From assembly GCF_041549525.1 (NCBI RefSeq), contig NZ_CP157456.1, positions 3,906,001 to 3,970,000 of the forward strand: a DNA stretch of 64,000 nucleotides, in the 5' to 3' direction. Both the position numbers and the translations under genes were made by a program. The stretch is from Paenarthrobacter aurescens. Its GTDB lineage: Bacteria > Actinomycetota > Actinomycetes > Actinomycetales > Micrococcaceae. Shown piece after piece: positions 10,754 through 20,085 of the stretch (its first letter is position 1; every line of letters begins with the position of its first letter). The notes under the pieces are model-generated. The model was not told where the DNA came from. It saw only the letters and a list, made by a program, of their open reading frames with translations, and did not search any database.

Positions 10754-11788
10754 ATGAGCCTCAACGAGCTACGAACGCTTGGACGCACTGGCGCCCTGAT
10801 TAGCCCCCTCACACTGGGCACGCTGAATTTCGGCACCGGCGCCGCGCCAACGGGTCCTGCCGAGAGCATCCGCATCATCAAAGCTGCCCTCGACGCCGGT
10901 ATCACCAGCGTTGACACCGCAGACATCTACTCGCAGGGCGAAGCCGAAACCGTGGTTGGGCAGGCCATCCACAGCCGTCGCGACGACGTTTTCCTGGCCA
11001 CCAAGTTCCACGGCCAGATGGGCTCCAACCCGGCACACGCGGGCAACTCACGCCGGTGGATCGTCAGGGCTGTGGAGGACAGCTTGCGGCGCCTGAACAC
11101 GGACAGGATTGACCTCTACCAAGCGCATCGTCCGGACTACAACACGGATTTGCTGGAGACCATCACAGCCCTTAACGACCTCATCCGGCAGGGCAAGATC
11201 CTGTACTACGGCACGTCCGTGTTCAGTCCTGCCCAGCTTGTGGAGGCGCAGTGGATCGCGAACACCAACCACTTGACCCCGCCCGTGGTGGACCAGGTTC
11301 CCTACTCACTGTTGGTGCGTGCCAACGAACGGGACGTTTTCCCCATCACCCAGCAGTACGGCGTCGGGGTTTTGAGTTACGGACCGCTCGACGGCGGGTG
11401 GCTGGCCGGCGGTTACCGTGTGGGCGGGGGCCAGCCGGAGAGTTCGCGTTTCTCCGCCGTTCCTGGTCGCTTTGATGTGAATGCACCGTTCAATCAGGGC
11501 AAACTGCATGCAGCCGACGCCCTTGCGCAGCTTGCTGCCCGGCATGGGCTGACGTTGGTTCAGCTTGCCGTTGCTTTCGCTCTGAATCATCCCGCGGTGA
11601 CCAGCGTGGTCATCGGGCCGCGAACAGAGGATCACCTCACCGACTATTTGAAGGCCGCGGATGTGGTGCTCAGCGAGTCCATTTTGGATGAGATCGATGA
11701 CATCGTGGCACCGGCCGTGAACTTCCTGGAGCGCGACGCTGGCACTGTTGCCCCCCACCTTGAGTACCCGGAACTACGACGCCGGTAA
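10754..11788 (+). CDS. Aldo/keto reductase
   Basis: NAD(P)H-dependent oxidoreductase of the AKR superfamily, 344 aa from the ATG at 10754 (CAGGAAG ribosome site). The catalytic tetrad is visible: Asp54 (VDTADIYSQG), Tyr59, Lys84 (ATKFHG) and His125 (YQAHRPD). The C-terminal part has the usual cofactor-binding VVIGPRTEDHL segment near 285-295. The physiological substrate is unknown; the general AKR family is very broad and neighbours give no pathway. The gene is followed by a large hairpin that may serve as terminator. Confidence 0.87.
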   Translation: MSLNELRTLGRTGALISPLTLGTLNFGTGAAPTGPAESIRIIKAALDAGITSVDTADIYSQGEAETVVGQAIHSRRDDVFLATKFHGQMGSNPAHAGNSRRWIVRAVEDSLRRLNTDRIDLYQAHRPDYNTDLLETITALNDLIRQGKILYYGTSVFSPAQLVEAQWIANTNHLTPPVVDQVPYSLLVRANERDVFPITQQYGVGVLSYGPLDGGWLAGGYRVGGGQPESSRFSAVPGRFDVNAPFNQGKLHAADALAQLAARHGLTLVQLAVAFALNHPAVTSVVIGPRTEDHLTDYLKAADVVLSESILDEIDDIVAPAVNFLERDAGTVAPHLEYPELRRR

Positions 11789-11795
11789 CCCCCTT

Positions 11796-11860
11796 CCGTT
11801 GTGAGTCCCGCTTTGCGCCCCGCGTCCCCGTGTTGGCGCGCAAAGCAGGCCCCACAACGG
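11796..11860. repeat. Large imperfect hairpin, possible terminator and dispersed repeat
   Basis: Two 23-bp arms (11796-11818 and 11838-11860) pair at 20 of 23 positions around a 19-base loop. The arm ends are GTTGTGAG and CCCACAAC. It lies 8 bp after the aldo/keto reductase stop and could end its transcript, but there is no T run. Its arms resemble the ends of the 74-bp repeats at 44706-44919, so it may be a repeat-family member rather than a dedicated terminator. Confidence 0.75.
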
Positions 11861-11952
11861 GCTATTGACGCAGCTCCGGCCGCGGCGTGATCCTTGACCT
11901 AAGTGCTGCGGCGCTCCGCAGCGTTTAGCTTCCAGTAGAACGCCGCCGTCCC

Positions 11953-13056
11953 ATGTCCAAACACCACGTCAAACAAAGAGCAACGCAGGACGCCAACCCC
12001 GGGCAGCCGACCCAAGGTCCGCTGACCCACGAAGAACTGCAACTCTCCGGGCGCAATCACTCCATGCCGCTTGAAGCCCTGCAGGACGACATCACGCCGG
12101 CCGGGCTGCATTACCTGCTCATCCACTTCGACATCCCGCATGTCTCCGCCGATACCTGGCGGCTGCGACTGGGCGGCGCTGTTAATCGGAGCCTCGAATT
12201 GAGTCTCGAGGACATCAAAGCCCGGCCCGCCGTCACCATGCCCGTCACCCTTGAATGCGCAGGAAACGGGCGCTCACTGCTAAAGCCCCGTCCCGTCAGC
12301 CAACCCTGGGTGCTCGGCGCTGTAGGCACGGCGGAGTGGACCGGAACCCCGCTGGCACCCCTGCTGGAGGAAGCAGGTCTGGCAAGTGACGCCGTCGAGC
12401 TTGTCTTTACCGGTGCCGACGCCGGCATTCAGGGCGGCGTCGAAGAGCCCTATGCGCGAAGCCTTTCGGTGGCCGAAGCGATGCACCCCGAAGTCATGCT
12501 GGTCTACGCCATGAACGGCAGCCCGTTGCCAATCCAGCACGGGTTCCCCCTCAGACTGCTGGTTCCGGGGTGGTATGGCATGGCGAGCGTGAAGTGGTTG
12601 ACGTCGATCGAGGCTGTGACGTCAAGGTTCATGGGTTTCCAACAGGCGGTCGCGTACCACTATCTTCAGGGACCAGACGGGCCGGGGATTCCCGTCTCCC
12701 ACATTCGCGTGCGCTCCCTGATGATTCCGCCCGGAATTCCGGACTTCTATACCCGACGACGCGTGGTGGATGCCGGTCCCGTGATGTTGCACGGCCGCGC
12801 ATGGTCCGGGCACGGCGAGGTGGAGCGCGTGGAGGTGGGGATCGACGGCGAGTGGATGCCCGCACATCTTGAACCTGCTCTGGGCGACTTTGCCTGGCGG
12901 GCGTGGTCCATGGTGTGGGTGGCAAGTCCCGGCGAGCACGTTCTCCGGTGCCGGGCCATGGATACCTCGGGCGCGCTGCAGCCCACTGACCAGGTGTGGA
13001 ACTACCAGGGCATCGGGAACAACATGGCGCAGGTGGTGCAGGTGACGGTGCGGTAG
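11953..13056 (+). CDS. Sulfite oxidase-like molybdopterin-dependent oxidoreductase
   Basis: The 367-aa protein has the oxidoreductase molybdopterin-binding domain (about 55-230) followed by the dimerisation/Ig-like Mo-co domain (about 250-365). Cys102 in TLECAGNGR is the expected molybdenum ligand, and GFPLRLLVPGWYG is the usual cofactor-pocket motif. There is no signal peptide, so it is probably cytoplasmic, and there is no haem domain. The family includes sulfite oxidases and related sulfur-compound oxidases; the true substrate is not known. It stands alone between hairpin and repeat sequences. Confidence 0.85.
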   Translation: MSKHHVKQRATQDANPGQPTQGPLTHEELQLSGRNHSMPLEALQDDITPAGLHYLLIHFDIPHVSADTWRLRLGGAVNRSLELSLEDIKARPAVTMPVTLECAGNGRSLLKPRPVSQPWVLGAVGTAEWTGTPLAPLLEEAGLASDAVELVFTGADAGIQGGVEEPYARSLSVAEAMHPEVMLVYAMNGSPLPIQHGFPLRLLVPGWYGMASVKWLTSIEAVTSRFMGFQQAVAYHYLQGPDGPGIPVSHIRVRSLMIPPGIPDFYTRRRVVDAGPVMLHGRAWSGHGEVERVEVGIDGEWMPAHLEPALGDFAWRAWSMVWVASPGEHVLRCRAMDTSGALQPTDQVWNYQGIGNNMAQVVQVTVR

Positions 13057-13090
13057 TTCCTGGGCGCGCCAGTTCCTTGGGCGGGCCCAG

Positions 13091-13135
13091 ATCGCTGGAA
13101 CGGTGCGTGTTCGCCGGAAGTCTCCAGCGATTTCG
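13091..13135. repeat. 45-bp intergenic repeat, copy A
   Basis: This intergenic segment matches 43353-43397 at about 37 of 45 positions, by eye. Both contain TCGCCGGAAGT-N-TCCAGCGAT, which can fold because CGCCGG pairs imperfectly with CCAGCG. It lies 35 bp after the molybdoenzyme stop. The two copies are 30 kb apart after unrelated genes. Confidence 0.65.
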
Positions 13136-13210
13136 GTGGCTTCCCCGCGTTCTCGCAGGCTTCCAGGTTCCTCGCCAGCCTGCCCCGCCCCGATTAGACT
13201 CGTTCCAATC

Positions 13211-13588
13211 ATGAGTATCCCGTCTTCATCCCCAGCCAACGTCCGAGTCGACGCCTGGCTGTGGGCGATCCGTGCTTACAAAACCCGCTCCGCTGCCACG
13301 GCCGCCTGCCGTGCAGGGCATATCCGCATCAACGGAAACCCGGTCAAGGCCTCGCAAAGCGTGATCATCGGCGACACCATCCGCGTCCGGGAATCCGGCT
13401 GGGAACGGATCCTGGAGGTCCGGCGGCTCATCGCCAAGCGCGTCGGCGCCGAAGCGGCCTCGCACTGCTTCACTGACCACACTCCCCCGCGTCCGGTTGC
13501 TCCCAAGTTGGGGCTCCCTCAACGCGACCGCGGGGCCGGCCGACCCACCAAGAAGGACCGCCGGGATATGGAGAAACTGCGGGGCTAG
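13211..13588 (+). CDS. hslR: S4-domain RNA-binding protein, HslR/Hsp15 family
   Basis: A 125-aa basic protein with an N-terminal S4 RNA-binding domain (about 10-70): VRVDAWLWAIRAYKTRSAA and CRAGHIRINGNPVKAS are typical of Hsp15. The family binds stalled free 50S subunits carrying nascent peptidyl-tRNA and helps recycle them. The C-terminal tail (GAGRPTKKDRRDMEKL) is basic, as in homologues. I start at ATG 13211; the open frame reaches back to 13103 but the additional residues are not conserved-looking. Single gene. Confidence 0.88.
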   Translation: MSIPSSSPANVRVDAWLWAIRAYKTRSAATAACRAGHIRINGNPVKASQSVIIGDTIRVRESGWERILEVRRLIAKRVGAEAASHCFTDHTPPRPVAPKLGLPQRDRGAGRPTKKDRRDMEKLRG

Positions 13589-13704
13589 CCTCCTGGTGCC
13601 CGCGACGACACTTATCCACAGGGCCCCGATTCTGACGTGATTCCTCCATGGCCCTCTGCTTAGACTGGCCGCCACACCGCCAAGCAGCTTCCGGGGAGCC
13701 TGTC

Positions 13705-15319
<1,615 letters not shown>

Positions 15320-15336
15320 CCGGACGGCCTCACGTA

Positions 15337-15428
15337 CCGCCACCACCCACTTCGAAGGCGGATCGCCCGGCGGACACCACGCAGGCGGCGAGTCCAGGCC
15401 CTTCAAGATTCAAAGTGGGTGGTGGAGG
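15337..15428. repeat. 20-bp inverted repeat with 52-base loop
   Basis: Arms at 15337-15356 and 15409-15428 pair at 18 of 20 positions (CCACCACCCACTT against AAGTGGGTGGTGG). It follows the PKD-like gene stop by 18 bp. The loop is too long for an ordinary terminator; it could be a regulatory structure or a relic of a small inverted insertion. Confidence 0.7.
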
Positions 15429-15457
15429 CTCATGAAGTCAGGGATCCATCGCCTTAA

Positions 15458-15497
15458 GTGGAGAAAGCACCAGTTCCGAAGAACCGATGCTTTCCAC
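15458..15497. terminator. Probable bidirectional terminator
   Basis: A strong hairpin between convergent genes: GTGGAGAAAGCA pairs with TGCTTTCCAC with one bulged base, and an inner GTTC-CGAA-GAAC tetraloop stem caps it. It lies 10 bp beyond the minus-strand DUF3817 gene stop. No T run follows on either side. Confidence 0.7.
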
Positions 15498-15507
15498 CGA
15501 TTGAAGC

Positions 15508-15969
15508 TTAGGAGAACCAGGTACCTGGAGGGCCCATGAACAACAGGAAGCTGAAGACGGCGCCCACGGCAACGAGGGTGACAACTACGGCAAGAATCGG
15601 GTTCCGAAGAACCCAGGCCTGGGCTTTCTCGAAGCCGCCCCGGGGTTCCTCCCCTCCAGCAGCCAGGCGCCAGTCGCCAGCCAGGAGTCCTCGGCGGTCG
15701 AGCGACTTCTCCGTGGGGATGGTGGCGTAGGGGATAACGGCTGAACCGATGGCGAGCAGGCCCGTCCGGGTGGACCACTTCTGGTTGATCCAAGTGAACG
15801 CAGCCGTCGCGGCATAGCAAAGGAAGACGAAACCGTGGATGCCACCGGCAATGCTCACACCAACATCGGTGGTGCGGGTGACGTACTTGAGGAACAGTCC
15901 GATCAACAGCAGCGTCCATGTCACGGCCTCGGCGAAAGCAACGGTACGGAACAAGGTGCGGGGCTGCAT
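15508..15969 (-). CDS. DUF3817-family integral membrane protein
   Basis: The 153-aa product starts at ATG 15969 and has about four hydrophobic segments: RTVAFAEAVTWTLLLIGLF, IHGFVFLCYAATAAF, LLAIGSAVIPYATI and AVVVTLVAVGAVFSFLLF. This arrangement and the conserved EA-T and HG-F-Y motifs fit DUF3817 proteins, found in actinobacteria next to diverse genes. A charged loop at about 95-120 separates the last helix. No biochemical role is known. The frame is open further upstream but the added residues are not membrane-protein-like. Confidence 0.8.
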   Translation of the reverse strand: MQPRTLFRTVAFAEAVTWTLLLIGLFLKYVTRTTDVGVSIAGGIHGFVFLCYAATAAFTWINQKWSTRTGLLAIGSAVIPYATIPTEKSLDRRGLLAGDWRLAAGGEEPRGGFEKAQAWVLRNPILAVVVTLVAVGAVFSFLLFMGPPGTWFS

Positions 15970-16155
15970 GGAAGTCCTCAGGTAGAGAGCGGGAGTCTCC
16001 TCCAATTTACCGTGACTGTAGAAATTCCCTGGTGTCAGGCCATGCAACCTTTAGAAGCAGCTGTGGTGGCCGCGACCCGAGAAGCCGCGGAAGACCGTCG
16101 TCGTGCGGGCCAAAAGATTGTCGGGCGTGACGCAGCAACCGCAGCAACCGCAGTG

Positions 16156-16770
16156 TCACGGCAGCGGGAGCGCCTCCCGGTTCCGGATCTGCGAGTCTCC
16201 GAATTCGATGGCCACTGGATCGATCTCCATCTCCGGCTCGTGGCGGGTGCGAGCCTTGCCCACCGCGATGTGGGGCAACCACCGGGGTGACCTGTAGCCG
16301 AGTGCCGGTGAGCTGAGAATGAAGTCGTCAATGTTGTCCAGGCCAAGATCATCAAGGAGTACGTGGAGGCCTTGAACCAACAGCGCCTGGTAGTCGTGAA
16401 CCTCCTGCGGCACGTCCACCTCAAGTCCCATCAGACGGCCGCCACCCAGAGGGATCAGCTTGTCCGACTTCCCAAGAAAACCCTGCAGCACCGGCAACTC
16501 GGTCAACCAACTGGCGATCTCCGGAAGTGTCTTCTCCGACGGCGACAACCCCTTGGTCCAGGCAGCAATGTCCCTGCCCAGGTCATCCAGAATGCCAATG
16601 TGCAGCAAGGTCATATGCAATCCCTGGGGCTTTCGCAGGGATTGGACGAACCGGTTCAGTCCCTCGTAGTCCGAAGGCCCAGCCCCTACGCGAAGGACGG
16701 GCACCTCCACAGTGATGCGGGCTTCATGAGGTTTGCTTCCATGGGAGACAACGGCCGTCATGGTTGCCAT
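16156..16770 (-). CDS. 2H phosphoesterase-like protein (LigT/2'-5' RNA ligase fold)
   Basis: The 204-aa protein has two spaced His motifs: HMTLLHIG near residues 52-59 and HIAVGKAR near 168-175, consistent with the HxT/S-phi pairs of 2H phosphoesterases, although the second has Ala in place of Thr/Ser. Such enzymes open 2',3'-cyclic phosphates or 2'-5' linkages in RNA or nucleotides. The Ala substitution may lower activity, so catalysis is unproven. I start at ATG 16770; ATG 16761 is also possible. It lies 82 bp downstream of a GIY-YIG-like gene on the same strand, near a restriction island. Confidence 0.6.
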   Translation of the reverse strand: MATMTAVVSHGSKPHEARITVEVPVLRVGAGPSDYEGLNRFVQSLRKPQGLHMTLLHIGILDDLGRDIAAWTKGLSPSEKTLPEIASWLTELPVLQGFLGKSDKLIPLGGGRLMGLEVDVPQEVHDYQALLVQGLHVLLDDLGLDNIDDFILSSPALGYRSPRWLPHIAVGKARTRHEPEMEIDPVAIEFGDSQIRNREALPLP

Positions 16771-16852
16771 TATGCGCCGAACGCACAGCGAGCGGGAGGC
16801 CGACGGAGGCACTCGGCTTCCGCCGTCGTACTGCTTGTAGCCGGCGCCGGGT

Positions 16853-17359
16853 TTACTTCTTTGTGCGGGCCTGAACAAGGTTGGCGAACGGAAGGCGTCC
16901 ATGGGCGGCCACGAAGCCGGCGTGATAGGCGGCCTCGGCTGCGTTGACCTCGGAAGCCGGGAATTCCTTCCACGCGATGATCAGATCCGAAGCGTCGCGG
17001 AGTTGCCAGATGAGCCGCGCATCCCACACCACAGTGGGCCGTCCGCGGCCGTAGTCAAGGAACTCCTGGATCTGTTTGCGGAGCCCGCGGTTGCCTTGGC
17101 TTCCAGCGCTGGCTTTGCCGATGTACAGCACCGAAGCTTCGGGCACCCATTCGGATTCCAGGGCGTCGCGTTTGAGCGAGGGGTCCTTTTTCTTGAACGT
17201 GCCGGCAGCGCTCTTGCTGAGGAACACGGGCTCAAACTCGGCGGGGCGAAGGATCGCGAAGACGCCGGGGCCTTGGGGAATCCTCATGGGATCGAGTTCG
17301 TCGAGGGGCCGGAATCCGGTGAACCCGTCCTCGGTGAGGGACTTTTTGGTGAAGAGCAT
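16853..17359 (-). CDS. GIY-YIG-like nuclease domain protein
   Basis: A 168-aa protein resembling a single GIY-YIG domain: GVFAIL (position of GIY, about 32-37), LYIGKAS (YIG, about 78-84), RGLRKQI (possible catalytic Arg, about 91) and a later Glu in VNAAEAAYHAG (about 140). A Lys-rich insert lies between the two core strands. Stand-alone proteins of this type occur in phage-defence and repair settings. It follows the 425-aa unknown gene by 11 bp and probably shares its transcript. Nuclease activity is inferred. Confidence 0.62.
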   Translation of the reverse strand: MLFTKKSLTEDGFTGFRPLDELDPMRIPQGPGVFAILRPAEFEPVFLSKSAAGTFKKKDPSLKRDALESEWVPEASVLYIGKASAGSQGNRGLRKQIQEFLDYGRGRPTVVWDARLIWQLRDASDLIIAWKEFPASEVNAAEAAYHAGFVAAHGRLPFANLVQARTKK

Positions 17360-17370
17360 GAATATAAGGA

Positions 17371-18648
17371 CTAACCCTTTTCAACTACGGAATCGGCAGA
17401 TGCCGGGTCATTTTCTGCATGGGCGTTTCTGCGGCCTTCGATGCCCTGCGCCACTTGGAGAATTCGGTCCTCAATGCCTCCACCGATTGCCTTGGGAGCA
17501 GCGGCGACGCCACCGGCAGCCGCAGTAACCGCCCCTGCTACCGCCTGGCCGGCCTGTTGTCCCAGGCTAAGTACAGATTGGTTCCATTTCGATCGCTCAA
17601 CGGCGCTCATTTCCGGCATGCCAAAGTTGGCGGCAAACACGGCCAAGAGCCTCTGCAGCTCCTCGACGGCGCCATATAGCTTGGGCATGTCAATGGGATT
17701 TGCGACCCGTGTAAGGGCGCTGACATTCACAGCTTTGGCGGCAACATCGGCAAGTCGCTGAAGCTTCGAACGGGTCATTTCCAGACGTGTGTCCTTGGCG
17801 GCGAACACATGTTTCACATGCGCCGTGTCCTTGAGCGTCGTTTCAGCGTGGACGATCTCCAATGAATCCAGCCGCACCGCATTCGTCAAAGTGACCGCCG
17901 TGATAATAAGCCAATGCTGAAGGTCTCCGTTGGCCGCTTTCTTGGCATTGGCCAGACGGACACTAAAATCCTTGGCGTCAAGCTCATCAGTGAGCGAATC
18001 GATGTGGTTGAGTGCAACAGCGTGGGCCTGGGCAAGACTTACTGCTTGGCCAGCCACCTGATCCCACAATGTACTGGTAATTGTGCCCGTTTCCTCAAAA
18101 TATCCGAACGCCTTATCGAGGATTTGTGTAGTACCTTGAATGTTGCCCATGGCCTCATGGCGGTTGTCACGGATGAGCACATCCACCTTGGCGTCAACCG
18201 ACTCCATCAACGTCTCAAGACTGTGAATGGCCGTGCGGATGGCGAGGCACGCCGCGAGCACGGGAAGGTTTCCTCCGGCTAAGGATTTGAGGGGCGAAGT
18301 CTTCACGAACTCCAGAACGGTGTCTATGCGACCGTCGGATGTACGAGCCAACCCCGCCACCACGCCGGGCTTACTTGCAGTTTGGCCGGCTAGTTCAATA
18401 TAGCGCTGGAACGACTCTGAAGTCATCGTGAACGCGTTGCCAGATAGTGCAGACGGTCCCGCTTCCTTCGCACCAGCCAAGCCTGAAGCTGCAGCCAACA
18501 TGTCTGCGACAGCAGAGCCCAACTTTGAGGTGGACGTCTCCGGGACGTCGATAACGCGGAACAACTCGGCGATCGCCGTGGGGTCACCCGCCACGAGGGC
18601 GGACTCTCCATCAACGCATATGGCGATTTCCGGGGCTTTTTCTTCCAT
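17371..18648 (-). CDS. Unknown helical protein upstream of a GIY-YIG-like gene
   Basis: From ATG 18648 the product is 425 aa; the frame extends to 18741. I recognise no domain. It begins with an acidic MEEKAPEIAICVDG region, followed by mainly helical, Ala-rich sequence with a hydrophobic segment near 130-150 (LPVLAACLAIRTAIH) and another Ala/Gly/Val-rich segment near 375-395 (GQAVAGAVTAAAGGVAAA), which could touch a membrane. The middle has coiled-coil-like Asp/Lys/Leu periodicity. Base composition is AT-richer than the flanking core genes. The gene is first of a likely three-gene operon and is divergent from a thermonuclease gene. Confidence 0.65.
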   Translation of the reverse strand: MEEKAPEIAICVDGESALVAGDPTAIAELFRVIDVPETSTSKLGSAVADMLAAASGLAGAKEAGPSALSGNAFTMTSESFQRYIELAGQTASKPGVVAGLARTSDGRIDTVLEFVKTSPLKSLAGGNLPVLAACLAIRTAIHSLETLMESVDAKVDVLIRDNRHEAMGNIQGTTQILDKAFGYFEETGTITSTLWDQVAGQAVSLAQAHAVALNHIDSLTDELDAKDFSVRLANAKKAANGDLQHWLIITAVTLTNAVRLDSLEIVHAETTLKDTAHVKHVFAAKDTRLEMTRSKLQRLADVAAKAVNVSALTRVANPIDMPKLYGAVEELQRLLAVFAANFGMPEMSAVERSKWNQSVLSLGQQAGQAVAGAVTAAAGGVAAAPKAIGGGIEDRILQVAQGIEGRRNAHAENDPASADSVVEKG

Positions 18649-18885
18649 AGCCACATCTTCACATATAGGTCTGACAGGACTGGTGCCTCTGCACTCGGTT
18701 ACCTCGATCGCGCCATTCTTGACGCGCTCACGGCGTAGCAATGAGGGAGAGCTTGCAGTTTCAAGTAATCTACATTTTCATCACTCTAAGTATTCGCATA
18801 AATAGGGGGACTATTTGCGTACCCAATTCCGGCTGCCCCACAGCCACCGTCCAACTCACGCTACTTCCACGAAAGGCTCTACACC
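18649..18885. other. AT-rich divergent intergenic region
   Basis: This 237-bp gap separates the minus-strand unknown gene from the plus-strand thermonuclease gene. It is visibly AT-richer than the core genome and should hold both promoters; no motif is decisive. The ribosome site of the thermonuclease gene (GAAAGG) is at 18870-18875. Confidence 0.4.
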
Positions 18886-19989
18886 GTGCGGAAGCTAGCA
18901 ATTGCCGCGGCCACTTCGGTGGTACTCGCGGCCACATCCTGGGCCGTCGCCACGGCAGCTAACGCCGATTCGGGAACTGTCGTTCGGGTGATTGACGGGG
19001 ACACCGTCGTCGTGTCCATTAACAACATCGATCAGACCATCCGTCTTTTGAACATCAATACGCCGGAAACCAAGGATCCGAACAAGCCCACGGAATGCCT
19101 GGGCCCAGAGGCGACGGACCATCTGGAAGAAGTCCTTCCGGTGGGCAGTAAGGTTCGCCTGGAGTTCGACGTCGAGCGCCATGACAAATACGGCAGAACT
19201 CTGGCAGGGGTCTTCAATGCCAGTAACAAGCTCGTCAATGCCGAAATCGCCCGCCGAGGGCTTGGCGTTCCAATGGTGGTAGGCGACAACCGAAAGTTCC
19301 TCCCTCCGGTTGAGGCCGCTTATCAGGAAGCCCGAACCGCCAAAGCCGGGCTGTTCGCCGAGACCATTGAATGCACACTCCCGGCACAGCTGGCGGCAGC
19401 ATCGGAAGCACTGACGGCCGCCGAAAACGCCGCGCCAGCAACCACCTCCGCAGCAGCTGGCACCACCGCAACAGGCTTGGCGGCCGCTCTTGTCACGGCC
19501 AAAGCCGCTCGCGATCTACTTTCCGCAGCCAGGGATACCGAGCAATCAATCGTCTGGGCGGCCTACGAGTCAGTTGAGGCAGGGTCAAAACTGGCCGCCC
19601 TGACAACACGGATCACTCAAGCAGAAAACACGTTGACCAAGGTGAAGGATCAGCAAACATCACTCGCGGCTGCGGAAAAGAAGGCCGAGGAGGAGCGCGT
19701 GGCCGCTGCCGCCCGGGCTGAAGCTGACAGGAAGGCCGCTGAGGAAGCCGCAGCAGCTGCAAAAAAGGCTGCCGACGAAGCTGCCGCAGCAGAGCAGGCA
19801 CGGGCCGCTGCAGCAGCAGCCGAAGCTGAGCGGATCCGCAACATCCCGGCTGCACCGCCAGTTCAGCAGTATGCTCCGCCGGCGCAGCAGTACGTGCCAC
19901 CGGCCCCGGTAGCTCCGGCGAACCCAGCGCCCGGCTACACCGGCCCCCGGTGCTACGCGCCTGGAGGGAAAACCTGGCGTCCCTGCTGA
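18886..19989 (+). CDS. Secreted thermonuclease-family nuclease with Ala-rich coiled coil and Pro-rich tail
   Basis: The GTG-started 367-aa protein has a signal peptide ending near ATAANA (about 27), then a staphylococcal nuclease-like domain (about 29-160). Candidate active-site residues are Asp37 and Asp39 (RVIDGDT), Arg53 (TIRLLNINTPE), Glu61 and Arg104 (DKYGRTLAG). Residues about 170-285 are Ala/Glu/Lys-rich and probably coiled coil. The tail is Pro/Gln/Tyr-rich and ends in a short Cys-x10-Cys motif. Family members cut DNA and RNA outside the cell. It faces away from the unknown trio and is followed by a perfect terminator. Confidence 0.85.
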   Translation: MRKLAIAAATSVVLAATSWAVATAANADSGTVVRVIDGDTVVVSINNIDQTIRLLNINTPETKDPNKPTECLGPEATDHLEEVLPVGSKVRLEFDVERHDKYGRTLAGVFNASNKLVNAEIARRGLGVPMVVGDNRKFLPPVEAAYQEARTAKAGLFAETIECTLPAQLAAASEALTAAENAAPATTSAAAGTTATGLAAALVTAKAARDLLSAARDTEQSIVWAAYESVEAGSKLAALTTRITQAENTLTKVKDQQTSLAAAEKKAEEERVAAAARAEADRKAAEEAAAAAKKAADEAAAAEQARAAAAAAEAERIRNIPAAPPVQQYAPPAQQYVPPAPVAPANPAPGYTGPRCYAPGGKTWRPC

Positions 19990-19996
19990 CGCCCTC

Positions 19997-20038
19997 AAGC
20001 AAGCCCGGCACCGCAGATCTGCCGTGCCGGGCTTGCTT
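19997..20038. terminator. Strong terminator between thermonuclease gene and hsdM
   Basis: A perfect 15-bp inverted repeat, AAGCAAGCCCGGCAC against GTGCCGGGCTTGCTT, with a 12-base loop, 7 bp after the thermonuclease stop. It separates that gene from the restriction block, so hsdM should have its own promoter. Confidence 0.85.
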
Positions 20039-20085
20039 CGCACGAGAGTCAGTGAGTGTCCGCCCCTGCCACTAAACTCGCATGA

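Noticed and set aside
13612..13620. Perfect DnaA-box sequence TTATCCACA
   Set aside because: It is a single site between hslR and a lipoprotein gene, with no dnaA, dnaN or box cluster; chance is likely.
15835..16290. Plus-strand frame overlapping the DUF3817 and 2H genes
   Set aside because: Antisense to two recognisable proteins, and its translation shows no conserved pattern.
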